From a virus, in IMG/VR virus record IMGVR_UViG_3300025508_003355, positions 1 to 39,372 of that record: DNA of 39,372 nt, one strand, 5' to 3'. The notes beneath the pieces are model-generated. The model was not told where the DNA came from. It worked only from the letters and a program-made list of their open reading frames with translations, and did not search any database. Numbering within the stretch: position 1 is the first letter of the stretch; every line of letters begins with the position of its first letter. A program made the position numbers and the translations under genes. Shown piece after piece: positions 23,523 to 33,222 of the stretch.

Positions 23523-26500
23523 TAGTCCAAAAATCCTCTTGTAAACATATTAAAATTACTATTCTCTAAAGTCTTTAGCGTTAAACTTATTCCACTGTTT
23601 GAAATGTTAGCCCCGTCTACATATAGATCAGAAACCCCAGAAGCTATACGACTATCTATAAACAAGTTAGCTGAATTTCCAAATGATTTTTGTATAAAGA
23701 GCGGCGAGACACCACTTTCAATATACTCACTTTTAATACTTAACAAAGCGGTTTGATTAAATTTGCTAAATACTCCAGCGTCATTATTTCCGTTCAACGT
23801 CAAGGATACTAAGCCGCTTTCGATCAACCCTCCAAAACCACCAGTAAAAGGAATTTCCGTCTTAATCATCAAAGGATTAACAGAAGTAACGCTACCGACA
23901 ATAGGAGCATTTAAATATAAATTAGTTTCGCTGAAAGAAGAACTTTCAAACATTCCAGAAACAGAAAGGCTTACATCGTTTTGACCTAAATCCGCCCCCG
24001 GCGTAAACGACACAGGAGATTGAACAAAAAGAGAAGCCGACCCATCTGAGTAAATATCTTTTCCTATAAATAACGTTCTGTCGTTAGAGTTGCCTATTCC
24101 TATCGAACCTTCAACAAAGGTAGAAACGTTGTTATTTTTAACTGCGGCACTAGGCTTTGTAATCAATGGAGCAGAAAAACTAACTTCTTGATTTTTTAAT
24201 ACTAATCCAACCTGCGAGCTTGAGTCTATAGAAACTCCCCCAATCCTTAAAGGTGCGTATGGGTTATTAACCCTCTCTGTATACAAAGGAAGGTTTTGAT
24301 TAGAAAGTAGATTACTTACGAATAGCGGCGCATCACCAGACCTAGACACAACAGGAGCGCCCATAAATAGGGGCATTTCTCCGCTTGGTCCGTTTGCAAG
24401 ATTATAAAGAGAGGCGGAACTATTAATTCCAATTGGCCCACTAATAAACAAAGTTCCATTTGAAGACCTGTTTAAATCTATAACAGAAAGCTTTTGAATT
24501 CTAATAGATTTATTTGCAACATCAGAAGAACTTCCAGAGTTTAATTTTAAGAAAAACTCTCTAACAACTAAAAGTCTGTCTCTAGATTTAGCTTTAAGCT
24601 TTTTAATAGAAGCTATCCTAGACCACCGATATATATTATCTTCTGAAAATAACTGTAATCCATCAGCATTGTAAGGATTTATTTCTGATTTAACTGCTTC
24701 AGAACTAAAAGTTAATACACCGTCTCTGTTTTCATAACTCAACCCAAAAACAGAATTATCCCTTAAATTATAAATAGTACTATCATTTTGATACTTCCTG
24801 AATCCCAAGTCAGTATCTTGAGAAAGGGTCGCATCAGACCAAGAAATTACATCCTCTTTTCCTAATAAAACTACATTAGAACCAAAATTGTCACCGGCAG
24901 AAACTGTAGTCCCATTAGGCAGAGATACACTTGAGGCAGAGTATGTTTTCAACAAAGACGGCGTAGAAGATATATCAAATGCATAAACTTTTCCCGAATT
25001 AATAATATTAGATCCATCGCCTCCCGGCTCAGAAACTACCAACACTCCTTCATTATAATCAAAATCATAACCAAACAATGCGCATTCAGAAGCAGAAATT
25101 GCACCACCCCTATAAGATCCTAGATTAGAAATAATATTAGCAGATGTAAACCCTTTAGAGTAAACCGCTCCGTGGTAAGACCAAGAATCGCTACTAGCAG
25201 ACCTTTTATAAATATAAACTGCGCCCATTGCATTTGGCGAGTGCGAATCCGTCAAAGTGTTAAAAACATACGGATCAAGCAATGGAGCGTTAATCAGCAT
25301 TATTTTATTACTTGTTTCATATTCATCAAAAATCTTTATAGAGGTTGCAAAACCAACCCTCCTTTCTGATGATTGAATATATGCTGCATTAGAATTATAG
25401 TAAGAAGCATCTGATAGTTGAGAAAACTTTACAACACTTTCATAATTTTTATAGCCACCTTCACTTAAAAGCCTGTAAACTTCTCCTAAAGATCCGCTAG
25501 AAACACCCCTTCTATCAAAGTAAACATCTTGATTATCAAACGCTAGACTATAGCCAGAATTTTCTTTTTCTGCATCTTCGCCGCTTTCTTCTAAGATTAT
25601 CCAACCGTAATCAGATGCGCTATTAAAACCTTGAGAAACACCTTTATAGTTATTAATATTGAAAACAATTATAACATTAAAGGTACTAGCTGAAGTTTCA
25701 AAGTCTTTTGAATACTCAACCCTAACCCTCAGCGAAACAGCGCATTTGTTATTGCTAGATATTTTAACGTCATTGACAGAAACCTTGCCAGTATTTAATA
25801 TTTGTGATTTTTCAAAACTTTTTCCATGAATAGTTTTTACTTTATTGTAAATATCTTCTCTTATAGAATAGAAGGGATCTAGCACGCCTAAAGAAAGCTG
25901 TTGAGAATCTAAAGAAGACCTAGAAGGTGCCATTCTAATTATACCACCATGATTCCTTTCTCCTATTTGACTAACATTGCCATCATCATCTAAGTCATAA
26001 AAACTAAGCTCTATAACATCACCAGCAATAGAGGTCTTGATTAAATAATCATCGTTAACATCATAAGCTTCTTGTTTTATAGTATAGTTAGGGGTTTCAA
26101 TATCAGACTCTTTATTATTATTTTCATAAAAAGCTTTAACTAAACTATTGCTTCCGAGTTTTGACAAAGTAAAAGCTGGATCTTTATATTCCACTCCTTC
26201 AGATATAAAACTAGAACGAAGAGAAGAAGACATAAACCAAAGCTTACTCCTGTCTGCGGAGTCATAATCCATTCTATTTCTAGAATAAATATCTTCATTT
26301 ACCACATTGGCAACAACTGAGTTTGATTGATAAATTTTTCCAGATAGATTCTTGATTATGGCACTCTCTCTACCCTGACCAAATATTCCGCCTTTATCAA
26401 ACAGTTGATCAGAAACCGTAGGAGAAACAGAAGTAACGCCGTTTCTATTTGAGTTAGCTGTATTTATTTCTCCTTTCGTCCTCAAGGGGGTCTGACCAGA

Positions 26501-29500
26501 AGCAAACTCTTGGGGCTTTATAAACAGGTCAACATCATTATTAATGAGATCAAATTGATTTCCTGTAAACAAGCTGATTCCCTGAACGCCAGAAGCCTTA
26601 GCGTTAAACGTGAGAGGCATTTTTCCACTAGACTCAAGATGTTTAACAATGAAAAGCGGAGTAGCACCGCTATAAATCGGATTCATTGCTAAACCGATAA
26701 ACCCGCTATCTGGAACGCTTGCCTCTGTATAAAGAGGAAATAGGCCAGTGGAGAAAAACACACCGGAAATACTTAAAGGCGAAGCTTTACTATCTAAAGC
26801 GTGAGACTGAATATTTAAAGGTGTAATCCCGGTAGCTTGAATAGGTCCAATGGTATATAAGCTAGCGGTTTTAGTTACAGGAGGAGCGACAACTAAAGAA
26901 ACTCCTCCAGACGCATCAGGAGCATCTGTAAATAAAGGAGATATTGCAGAAGGAGCTACCTCAAAAGTAAACAACGGAGCATTATTTCGCCCTATAAGCG
27001 CCCTCAAGAAAAGAGGAGACTCAAAATTAAACTCATTAACACCAATCCAAAGTGGCGATACGCTTGTACGGGAAGTTAACCCAGCCGTCACAAGAACCCC
27101 TCCGCTGTTGGAAATTTCATGCGAATTTGCGGTTAACGTTATAGCATTAGTTTCAGTGGGGTTTGTGTTCATAAATAAGCTCAAATACTCTGGAGACTGA
27201 ATATCAAAGCCTCCCAGAAGCGTATTTGTAGCAAACTCGCTTTTTCCTATAACGTATCCCGTAGGGGGAGTCACATACTCTAGAAAACCTGTATCTTCAT
27301 TTAAATAAATATTTGAAGAAGTCCCGCGAGCGTCCGAATAATATATACTATCTGTATTTAGAATCTGTAAAGAGCTAGAAAACGAACCATCTTTAACTAA
27401 GCCAGAATCCGAAGAGGCAGAAGACCTACTTATCGCGACTATAGGATTTGATTTTACAAGACTTGTTTTACGACCTTCTGCTTCACTATAAGGACGACGA
27501 ATAGACTCTGGAACAGGAACTAAATTACTAAAACCAAAATCAGAATAAACTTTTGCATCTGCGCTATCTATATAAAATTTTCTAACTTCATCTCTTTCCG
27601 CTTTATTGTAATTAAAAACAGCAATTTTATGAAATGAATTTCTATATCTTCTGCTTAATAATCTCTTCTTGGAAATAGAAACATCTAGGTTTCTAACCTT
27701 GGCCCTAAGCTCGTACTCAAGCTGACTTAACCCCAAACCCTCTCTAACGACCTCTGCCCCATTGAGCGTGAACTCATAAAAATTAACATCAGGAGTGTAT
27801 GCATATCTAGCATTTGGAAAATTGCTATTGGTAGAATCCGTCACTCCTATATGTCTGATAGGCCCAGTTTGTAAATTTAAAGAAGGCTCTTGATGCAAAG
27901 TTTCTGCTGTCGTTATGTCAAAAGAGTTTACGTTTGTCAAAACAAAACCTATAGCAAGCGTATAATTTATATCGCTAGCACCAGAATAAAGGTTTGAAGA
28001 GTCGTTAAAGTTTCCGGCAACAGAGGTTGGCCTGTTAACATCTTTAACCAAACTACCATCAATAACAAAATCTCTAACATCTTGAGCAGATATATTTACA
28101 GAATAACCATCAGGGTTCAAAGTCGGAGAAAATATCTTGGCATATGGCAATATGTGCGCTATTTCATTTGGGGTGAAGTGCTGATAAACATCTGGGGCTA
28201 TCCAAGCAGGATCACCAGCGTCACCACCACCCCTTGATCCAGCGGTCAAATCATAATATTCTCCAAGATTTATATTGCCCCCATATAGATACGGCAACGT
28301 CGCCCTTTCTGGAAAATCAACCTTTCCAGTTTTTATCAATGAACCGGGAAGCCTGCCGTAGAAAAACAAATCTTGTGCGCCGCCCCTATAGTATCCCGGA
28401 TACATATCTGAATAATACTCTGAATGCGGTCCAGCGTCCCACCTCGGCCTGCTCCATAAGCCATTTTCATAGCGAGGATATATAGATGAACTACTCCCCC
28501 TTGTGGCGGGTCCATTTTCTATAATCGTAGATCTTGGATCTTTACCGTACAAAACAATTCTTGGTACAATGTTATTTGTTTCTTCATTTTGATTCAAGGT
28601 GTTAAAAGAGCTAAATAAATCTTCCTGTAGTATATCAAAATTTATAGTGATATCATTCACCATGTCTAGGCTGTCTAAAGGAAGCTTTAGAAAAAAGAAT
28701 GGAGTTTTATTTGTTCTGTATGTAGATATTTCTCCACCAGAACTTGCACAATCATATTCCGTAGTAGATTGAGGAATGTAATTGTAATTAATTGTTGTAC
28801 TAGACTTTAACCTTTGAATAGAAGCGTCTTCGCTAATACCTAGATAAATAGGAACCCTATCTTCATAATTATCAGAAATGGAAAACGCTTCAGACTGAGA
28901 ATAATCCCTATCAAAAAGAGAGTATTCTATAGCATCTTTAACAACTATTTTTTTTCCAGCTAAGTCATAACGATTACTTAAATCTATATCCCAAGCCGAA
29001 GTATGAAGCGAGTTATTGTCATAATTAAAAGCATTTTTAATAGGTATCATATCTGGCATAAGATAATCAGCACTTTTAAAATACTCAGAATAATAATCTT
29101 CTCTAGACTCATCTATAGCAGTAAGTATTTTCTGAGAAAAATCAAACGACGATTTGTTTCTAAATATTTCATAAACAAAAATTTGATCTATAAAATGACC
29201 ATCAATACCACCCAAGGTAGCTATGAGATCTCCACCTTCATCTTCGTTATCTAGTGAATTAGTTAAAAATAAACGATCTTCATATTTAAAATCTAAACCA
29301 AAACCCTCTCCAGTATATTTTTCTCTCCTTGGATTTTTAAACGCTTTAGATATTGTTTTAGCAGGATTGAATTTACCAGAAAATGTAAAGAAATGAACTA
29401 TAGAATTTCCATTAGATATGTCTTGCTCGCTCCAAACTATGTAGTCATCTTTCCATAAAATTTTAGAACATGAAAGTTCCGCCGCAGAAATAACTTCTGA

Positions 29501-32500
29501 CATACCCTTTCCGCCAGCCGTCCCCGTACCGAGACTACTGTATGATATTCCGTTAGTAGTTAATATCTTTTCTCCAGAAGAGAATCTGCCGCCCACAGAG
29601 CCAGCAGAGTTGAAAGGTATATAGTCAACATTTTTGTAAACATTAGAACTATTTTTATAAAGAAAATGAGCGGTTATTTGTCCTATCTGGCTTACCGTTT
29701 CGGCGTCCGACAAATTTGCATCCTTGGCGAGAACGGGCTGTTCAAGACTATTGCTAATATCTATATTAGATCTCACCCTTGAGGCGGAAAGAATGACGGT
29801 TTTTGGATTAGACTCTGGATACAAAGAAGGAGATAAACTTCCTAAAGATAGAGATGAGCTATTGTGTATTGAAACAGCTTTACCAAAACTATCCACCCAA
29901 GGAAAAATAGCCCAATATTGGACACCCTCTCCATATAAATCGTCTTCCGGCGACCCAAACCTATCTATAGTCTCTATATTTTCCCCAATACCAAATCTAC
30001 TGCGATTACCTAAAGAATCGGTTAATTTACATCTTCTATCTGATTTTATATTTCTTTTTAGTACTTCTCTGAATTCCCCGGTATCCAAGTCTTGACGAGA
30101 ATATCTATCGTAGATATTTTGACCCTTCCAGTGCATAACTGCACTTCTTAGCCAGTATCTAGAGTTGCGACGAACATTAGGATTGGTGGAAGTGTCTATT
30201 TTTTGATTGTCTGTAACACGCTCGTTAAAACTAGATATACTGCTAAAAGTGTCACCAAAACTAATGATATTCGCGCCTAGTCCCGTGGTTAATCCGGGAG
30301 ATCTAGCTCTATAGTTGTATCTAGAAGTCCACTCAAAATCAAGCCAAGGATTATACTCAATACCCGCCAGATCGCTGGAGTCTATAGTATCTCTTCTAAC
30401 ATCACTTTTAGAGATAGAGCCTCCGCCACCAAAAACGGTGTCTTCGTGAGATAAATCGCTAATTCTTCCATACTGATCTAAAGTTATAGATATAAGGTGC
30501 GTTCTGCCGTAGGGTAAATAATAAGGAGTTATTTTTTTTCTAAATGTCTGATAAAGCTCTTGTTGCTCATCGCTCCATTCCATATTAGGTTTTTCAAAAA
30601 GCTGCTCCGAAGGCACCACTCCAAACAGATCTACAGAAACATCGGAACCCCGTTCTCCCACTGCTAAAGTGTAAACTCTGCTATTTCCAGAATAATGAGA
30701 AAATTTCAAATCCATACTGGACCCAAACCTCATCCCCGGATATGGAGACTTTATGTCTGAACCTTCGAGAGCAGGATTAGGGTCAACAAAATTAGAAAGA
30801 TCGTCTTGACAATGGTATGGAAAGAAATCCTGCGGACCCCTTCTTGGATCGTCTAGGGGAGTACTGTAAACGTCTGAGAAAACAACAGGTATATTTTCTT
30901 CTAGCTCTTTAGCAAACTTAGTGTTCATCCAGTACCCTATAGGGCCAGCGGAAAACCCAAGATCTGAAAAATATAATCCAAGTTCTCCAAAGGGCAATTC
31001 TATAGACTTTCTATCGGTAGCAGGCGTATTTTCAGATACTCCACTTTTTATTCTCTTGGTTGTAAAAAACGAATCTTTTGCGGCTAAAAAGTTTGCATTA
31101 CCAAGGCTAGACGAAGGATCTGGGTGAGAATATCCATTTCTACCAGTAGGAGAAAACATGCTACCATAGTAGTCCCAAGACTGACCAAGAGATCCAAAAT
31201 TATTAGAAACGCAAGTCCAAACAATACCTTCTGTAGTTTTTAAATTTTCCGTAGATGTGGCGTCTTTAAAGTACTGGTCATCGTAAACCTCAAAGGTGTC
31301 ATCATCTATTTTTTTTACAAACTTATTACCATTTAAGGGATGAATATCAGCAATACCATTTTGCGCTCCATCAAATATGGCAGAAGAAATTTTAATAATA
31401 TCATTATTATTCAAATTATGATTTGAGGAAGTGATAGAATTATTTACAACAGCGGATATTATGCCTGTTTTTCTTGTGTATATATCTACCTTACCACACT
31501 TGCGAACTGGCTGAAACTTCATTAAAGTACACTCAGTCATCTTGTGAGCCGCTATGTAATTTTTTAAGCCATTAGAGACAAAAGCGGACAAATCGTCAAA
31601 ATTGCCCTCAAACTCAGGAGATTGACCCCAGTTACTCTGCACAGAAAGTTGAATACCTACCGTATCTCCAGTGTTAATAAGCCTTCCGTCATCCAATTGT
31701 TCTGTACTATCTTTTACGACAACGTAAAAGTAACCAACAACAAGATCGTCTAGGTCTGTCAAATCTTTCTGATTAGCGGAAAATGTATCAACCAATTTGG
31801 GATTCTGCGGCGTCATAACGCTAAAGCCACTCTGTTTCCAGTCTCTAAACTTTTTAGATGCGCAGTTACTTAGAATAGACCTTGGAAGTGGGTTATTTGC
31901 CCTGTCTAGATTATTGTAAGGTATATCACCAGAGTTTACATAAAGTCCAGTGTCATCTTTAACAACTCCACCAAATATGAAATATGCAACTTTGGGCAAT
32001 TGTTGATTGACTATCTGACCATTAACTTGCTGCGTAAAGCCAATCTTTAAAATAGAATTTGAGTACGAATCAAAATCAGAAGTAAAAGTGTGTTTTTTAG
32101 GAGGGTCTAGCTGAAAACTATCAAAAGAATAAACTTTTTCGTTTGTTTTATCTAAAGAGTCTGTTCTAAATCCAAGCGTTCCAATTCTAGATATACGAGT
32201 AATCATAGTATCAGGACCGGGATCAATATCACCACCACCACCGCCACTTGGTACATATCCATTATAGGTAGTACCGCTCGCACTAAAGCCCAAGCTGCAA
32301 CCGCCGCCCGCCAAGTAGTTTAATGTGTACGACCCTATGCTAGAAATATCATCCGAACAATTTTTACCAGAACTAGAAGATGGAGTATAAGCTAGATTGA
32401 AAATACCACTATAAGAAGAGCTGCCCCCAGAAAAAGAACAGTAATGAGTACCAGAAACAGGTATACTAACGGTAGTATTAGCACATCCCCCGCCAGTACA

Positions 32501-33214
32501 AGAACACGCATCTTGAACTTTTGTTCCCGTTATGTTACCACCCCAGCCGCCATCATTAGGAACAGTAGCAGAGAAAGACCAAGTAGAAGTTGAAGGAGTG
32601 TAAGTTAACGTAATACTCCCGGTAGGACTAGAGCCTTCAAAGTTCGCGGACCAAGTTCCAGATATAGTCCAACTAGAGACCCCCATTCCGTCGTCGGTAT
32701 CTCCTGCTGGAACACTTCCTCCGGCTCCGGGAGTTGTTACCTCAATATTAATATTTTGAATAAGCTGTTCAACGGAAACGCCATTTTGTAAAAGAGGAAT
32801 ATCTTTTCTATGTACATCTGTATATTCTTCTTGCGCAACAAACGCTATATCATCTAATATTTTTATATCATTAGGAGTCCAAGTATCTGTAAATTCAACA
32901 GTTCTCCTGCCTTCCGCAATATCTGTAGAACCATGTATAAAATCGTCAAAATAAATACCACCAGCTTTTGGCTTTTGCTCCATAGTACTAAAACTTAATG
33001 AAGTTGGTTGAACGTCATCAAATCTGGCAAAACTTTTAGATTCTATGGAGTTAGCAATATTTTCCCAGTTAGTAAAATGTTGTATTCCTTCCGCAGCACT
33101 TTTAATCCCCAAAGGCATAGCGCGATTCTGACCATCTTTAACTCCGTCCGAATCGGACTTCATAAATAAAGAAGAGCCTTGTTGTAATTTATTACCATTA
33201 AAATAATCTTGCAT
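23522..33214 (-). CDS. Giant fibre/adhesin-like virion protein, 3230 residues
   Basis: The largest gene in the window. Visible regions in order: an N-terminal part; a Gly/Ser/Thr-rich, cysteine-bearing beta insert (about 145-330) with CSCTGGGC and two similar TYTPS/AYTPS strands; a fibre-type module near 597-648 (NHNLNNND to FEVYDD); a long unassigned stretch; repeat block A (about 2009-2249); an FG-GAP/propeller-like region (about 2630-2780, GAVYIYKR and GKVYAFD motifs); and repeat block B (about 2916-3230). Both blocks repeat a roughly 14-residue unit with a [PSN]-L-[FY]-[IVT] strand. This suggests an elongated tail fibre or adhesin. It starts at ATG 33214 with AGGAT ahead, eight bases after the tape-measure stop. 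Confidence 0.8.
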   Translation of the reverse strand: MQDYFNGNKLQQGSSLFMKSDSDGVKDGQNRAMPLGIKSAAEGIQHFTNWENIANSIESKSFARFDDVQPTSLSFSTMEQKPKAGGIYFDDFIHGSTDIAEGRRTVEFTDTWTPNDIKILDDIAFVAQEEYTDVHRKDIPLLQNGVSVEQLIQNINIEVTTPGAGGSVPAGDTDDGMGVSSWTISGTWSANFEGSSPTGSITLTYTPSTSTWSFSATVPNDGGWGGNITGTKVQDACSCTGGGCANTTVSIPVSGTHYCSFSGGSSSYSGIFNLAYTPSSSSGKNCSDDISSIGSYTLNYLAGGGCSLGFSASGTTYNGYVPSGGGGGDIDPGPDTMITRISRIGTLGFRTDSLDKTNEKVYSFDSFQLDPPKKHTFTSDFDSYSNSILKIGFTQQVNGQIVNQQLPKVAYFIFGGVVKDDTGLYVNSGDIPYNNLDRANNPLPRSILSNCASKKFRDWKQSGFSVMTPQNPKLVDTFSANQKDLTDLDDLVVGYFYVVVKDSTEQLDDGRLINTGDTVGIQLSVQSNWGQSPEFEGNFDDLSAFVSNGLKNYIAAHKMTECTLMKFQPVRKCGKVDIYTRKTGIISAVVNNSITSSNHNLNNNDIIKISSAIFDGAQNGIADIHPLNGNKFVKKIDDDTFEVYDDQYFKDATSTENLKTTEGIVWTCVSNNFGSLGQSWDYYGSMFSPTGRNGYSHPDPSSSLGNANFLAAKDSFFTTKRIKSGVSENTPATDRKSIELPFGELGLYFSDLGFSAGPIGYWMNTKFAKELEENIPVVFSDVYSTPLDDPRRGPQDFFPYHCQDDLSNFVDPNPALEGSDIKSPYPGMRFGSSMDLKFSHYSGNSRVYTLAVGERGSDVSVDLFGVVPSEQLFEKPNMEWSDEQQELYQTFRKKITPYYLPYGRTHLISITLDQYGRISDLSHEDTVFGGGGSISKSDVRRDTIDSSDLAGIEYNPWLDFEWTSRYNYRARSPGLTTGLGANIISFGDTFSSISSFNERVTDNQKIDTSTNPNVRRNSRYWLRSAVMHWKGQNIYDRYSRQDLDTGEFREVLKRNIKSDRRCKLTDSLGNRSRFGIGENIETIDRFGSPEDDLYGEGVQYWAIFPWVDSFGKAVSIHNSSSLSLGSLSPSLYPESNPKTVILSASRVRSNIDISNSLEQPVLAKDANLSDAETVSQIGQITAHFLYKNSSNVYKNVDYIPFNSAGSVGGRFSSGEKILTTNGISYSSLGTGTAGGKGMSEVISAAELSCSKILWKDDYIVWSEQDISNGNSIVHFFTFSGKFNPAKTISKAFKNPRREKYTGEGFGLDFKYEDRLFLTNSLDNEDEGGDLIATLGGIDGHFIDQIFVYEIFRNKSSFDFSQKILTAIDESREDYYSEYFKSADYLMPDMIPIKNAFNYDNNSLHTSAWDIDLSNRYDLAGKKIVVKDAIEYSLFDRDYSQSEAFSISDNYEDRVPIYLGISEDASIQRLKSSTTINYNYIPQSTTEYDCASSGGEISTYRTNKTPFFFLKLPLDSLDMVNDITINFDILQEDLFSSFNTLNQNEETNNIVPRIVLYGKDPRSTIIENGPATRGSSSSIYPRYENGLWSRPRWDAGPHSEYYSDMYPGYYRGGAQDLFFYGRLPGSLIKTGKVDFPERATLPYLYGGNINLGEYYDLTAGSRGGGDAGDPAWIAPDVYQHFTPNEIAHILPYAKIFSPTLNPDGYSVNISAQDVRDFVIDGSLVKDVNRPTSVAGNFNDSSNLYSGASDINYTLAIGFVLTNVNSFDITTAETLHQEPSLNLQTGPIRHIGVTDSTNSNFPNARYAYTPDVNFYEFTLNGAEVVREGLGLSQLEYELRAKVRNLDVSISKKRLLSRRYRNSFHKIAVFNYNKAERDEVRKFYIDSADAKVYSDFGFSNLVPVPESIRRPYSEAEGRKTSLVKSNPIVAISRSSASSDSGLVKDGSFSSSLQILNTDSIYYSDARGTSSNIYLNEDTGFLEYVTPPTGYVIGKSEFATNTLLGGFDIQSPEYLSLFMNTNPTETNAITLTANSHEISNSGGVLVTAGLTSRTSVSPLWIGVNEFNFESPLFLRALIGRNNAPLFTFEVAPSAISPLFTDAPDASGGVSLVVAPPVTKTASLYTIGPIQATGITPLNIQSHALDSKASPLSISGVFFSTGLFPLYTEASVPDSGFIGLAMNPIYSGATPLFIVKHLESSGKMPLTFNAKASGVQGISLFTGNQFDLINNDVDLFIKPQEFASGQTPLRTKGEINTANSNRNGVTSVSPTVSDQLFDKGGIFGQGRESAIIKNLSGKIYQSNSVVANVVNEDIYSRNRMDYDSADRSKLWFMSSSLRSSFISEGVEYKDPAFTLSKLGSNSLVKAFYENNNKESDIETPNYTIKQEAYDVNDDYLIKTSIAGDVIELSFYDLDDDGNVSQIGERNHGGIIRMAPSRSSLDSQQLSLGVLDPFYSIREDIYNKVKTIHGKSFEKSQILNTGKVSVNDVKISSNNKCAVSLRVRVEYSKDFETSASTFNVIIVFNINNYKGVSQGFNSASDYGWIILEESGEDAEKENSGYSLAFDNQDVYFDRRGVSSGSLGEVYRLLSEGGYKNYESVVKFSQLSDASYYNSNAAYIQSSERRVGFATSIKIFDEYETSNKIMLINAPLLDPYVFNTLTDSHSPNAMGAVYIYKRSASSDSWSYHGAVYSKGFTSANIISNLGSYRGGAISASECALFGYDFDYNEGVLVVSEPGGDGSNIINSGKVYAFDISSTPSLLKTYSASSVSLPNGTTVSAGDNFGSNVVLLGKEDVISWSDATLSQDTDLGFRKYQNDSTIYNLRDNSVFGLSYENRDGVLTFSSEAVKSEINPYNADGLQLFSEDNIYRWSRIASIKKLKAKSRDRLLVVREFFLKLNSGSSSDVANKSIRIQKLSVIDLNRSSNGTLFISGPIGINSSASLYNLANGPSGEMPLFMGAPVVSRSGDAPLFVSNLLSNQNLPLYTERVNNPYAPLRIGGVSIDSSSQVGLVLKNQEVSFSAPLITKPSAAVKNNNVSTFVEGSIGIGNSNDRTLFIGKDIYSDGSASLFVQSPVSFTPGADLGQNDVSLSVSGMFESSSFSETNLYLNAPIVGSVTSVNPLMIKTEIPFTGGFGGLIESGLVSLTLNGNNDAGVFSKFNQTALLSIKSEYIESGVSPLFIQKSFGNSANLFIDSRIASGVSDLYVDGANISNSGISLTLKTLENSNFNMFTRGFLD
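23525..24470 (-). repeat. Repeat block B of the 3230-residue protein, C-terminal
   Basis: About 18 units with spacing of mostly 12-16 residues carrying [PSNTD]-L-[FYx]-[IVT] strands (MPLFM, APLFV, LPLYT, TLFIG, NLFID), running to the last residues of the protein. It matches block A in pattern but is separated from it by about 670 residues. Confidence 0.8.
26470..27190 (-). repeat. Repeat block A of the 3230-residue protein (~14-residue PLF[IVT] units)
   Basis: About 15 imperfect units of 12-20 residues, each with a short strand such as SPLFT, TPLFI or FPLYT followed by a polar or Ser-Gly turn. The DNA is diverged between units, so this is an old protein-level repeat, not a recent DNA expansion. 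Confidence 0.8.
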
Positions 33215-33222
33215 TTTATATC

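Noticed and set aside
23525-27190. CRISPR-like or DNA-level repeat array in the giant gene
   Set aside because: Repeats exist only at protein level with diverged DNA and no constant spacer structure.
26850-27200. A 116-residue plus-strand frame inside the 3230-residue gene
   Set aside because: It is antisense to repeat block A, has no ribosome site or family resemblance, and its composition mirrors the opposite strand.
29724-30095. A 123-residue plus-strand frame inside the 3230-residue gene
   Set aside because: Antisense shadow of a strong gene with no recognisable motif.
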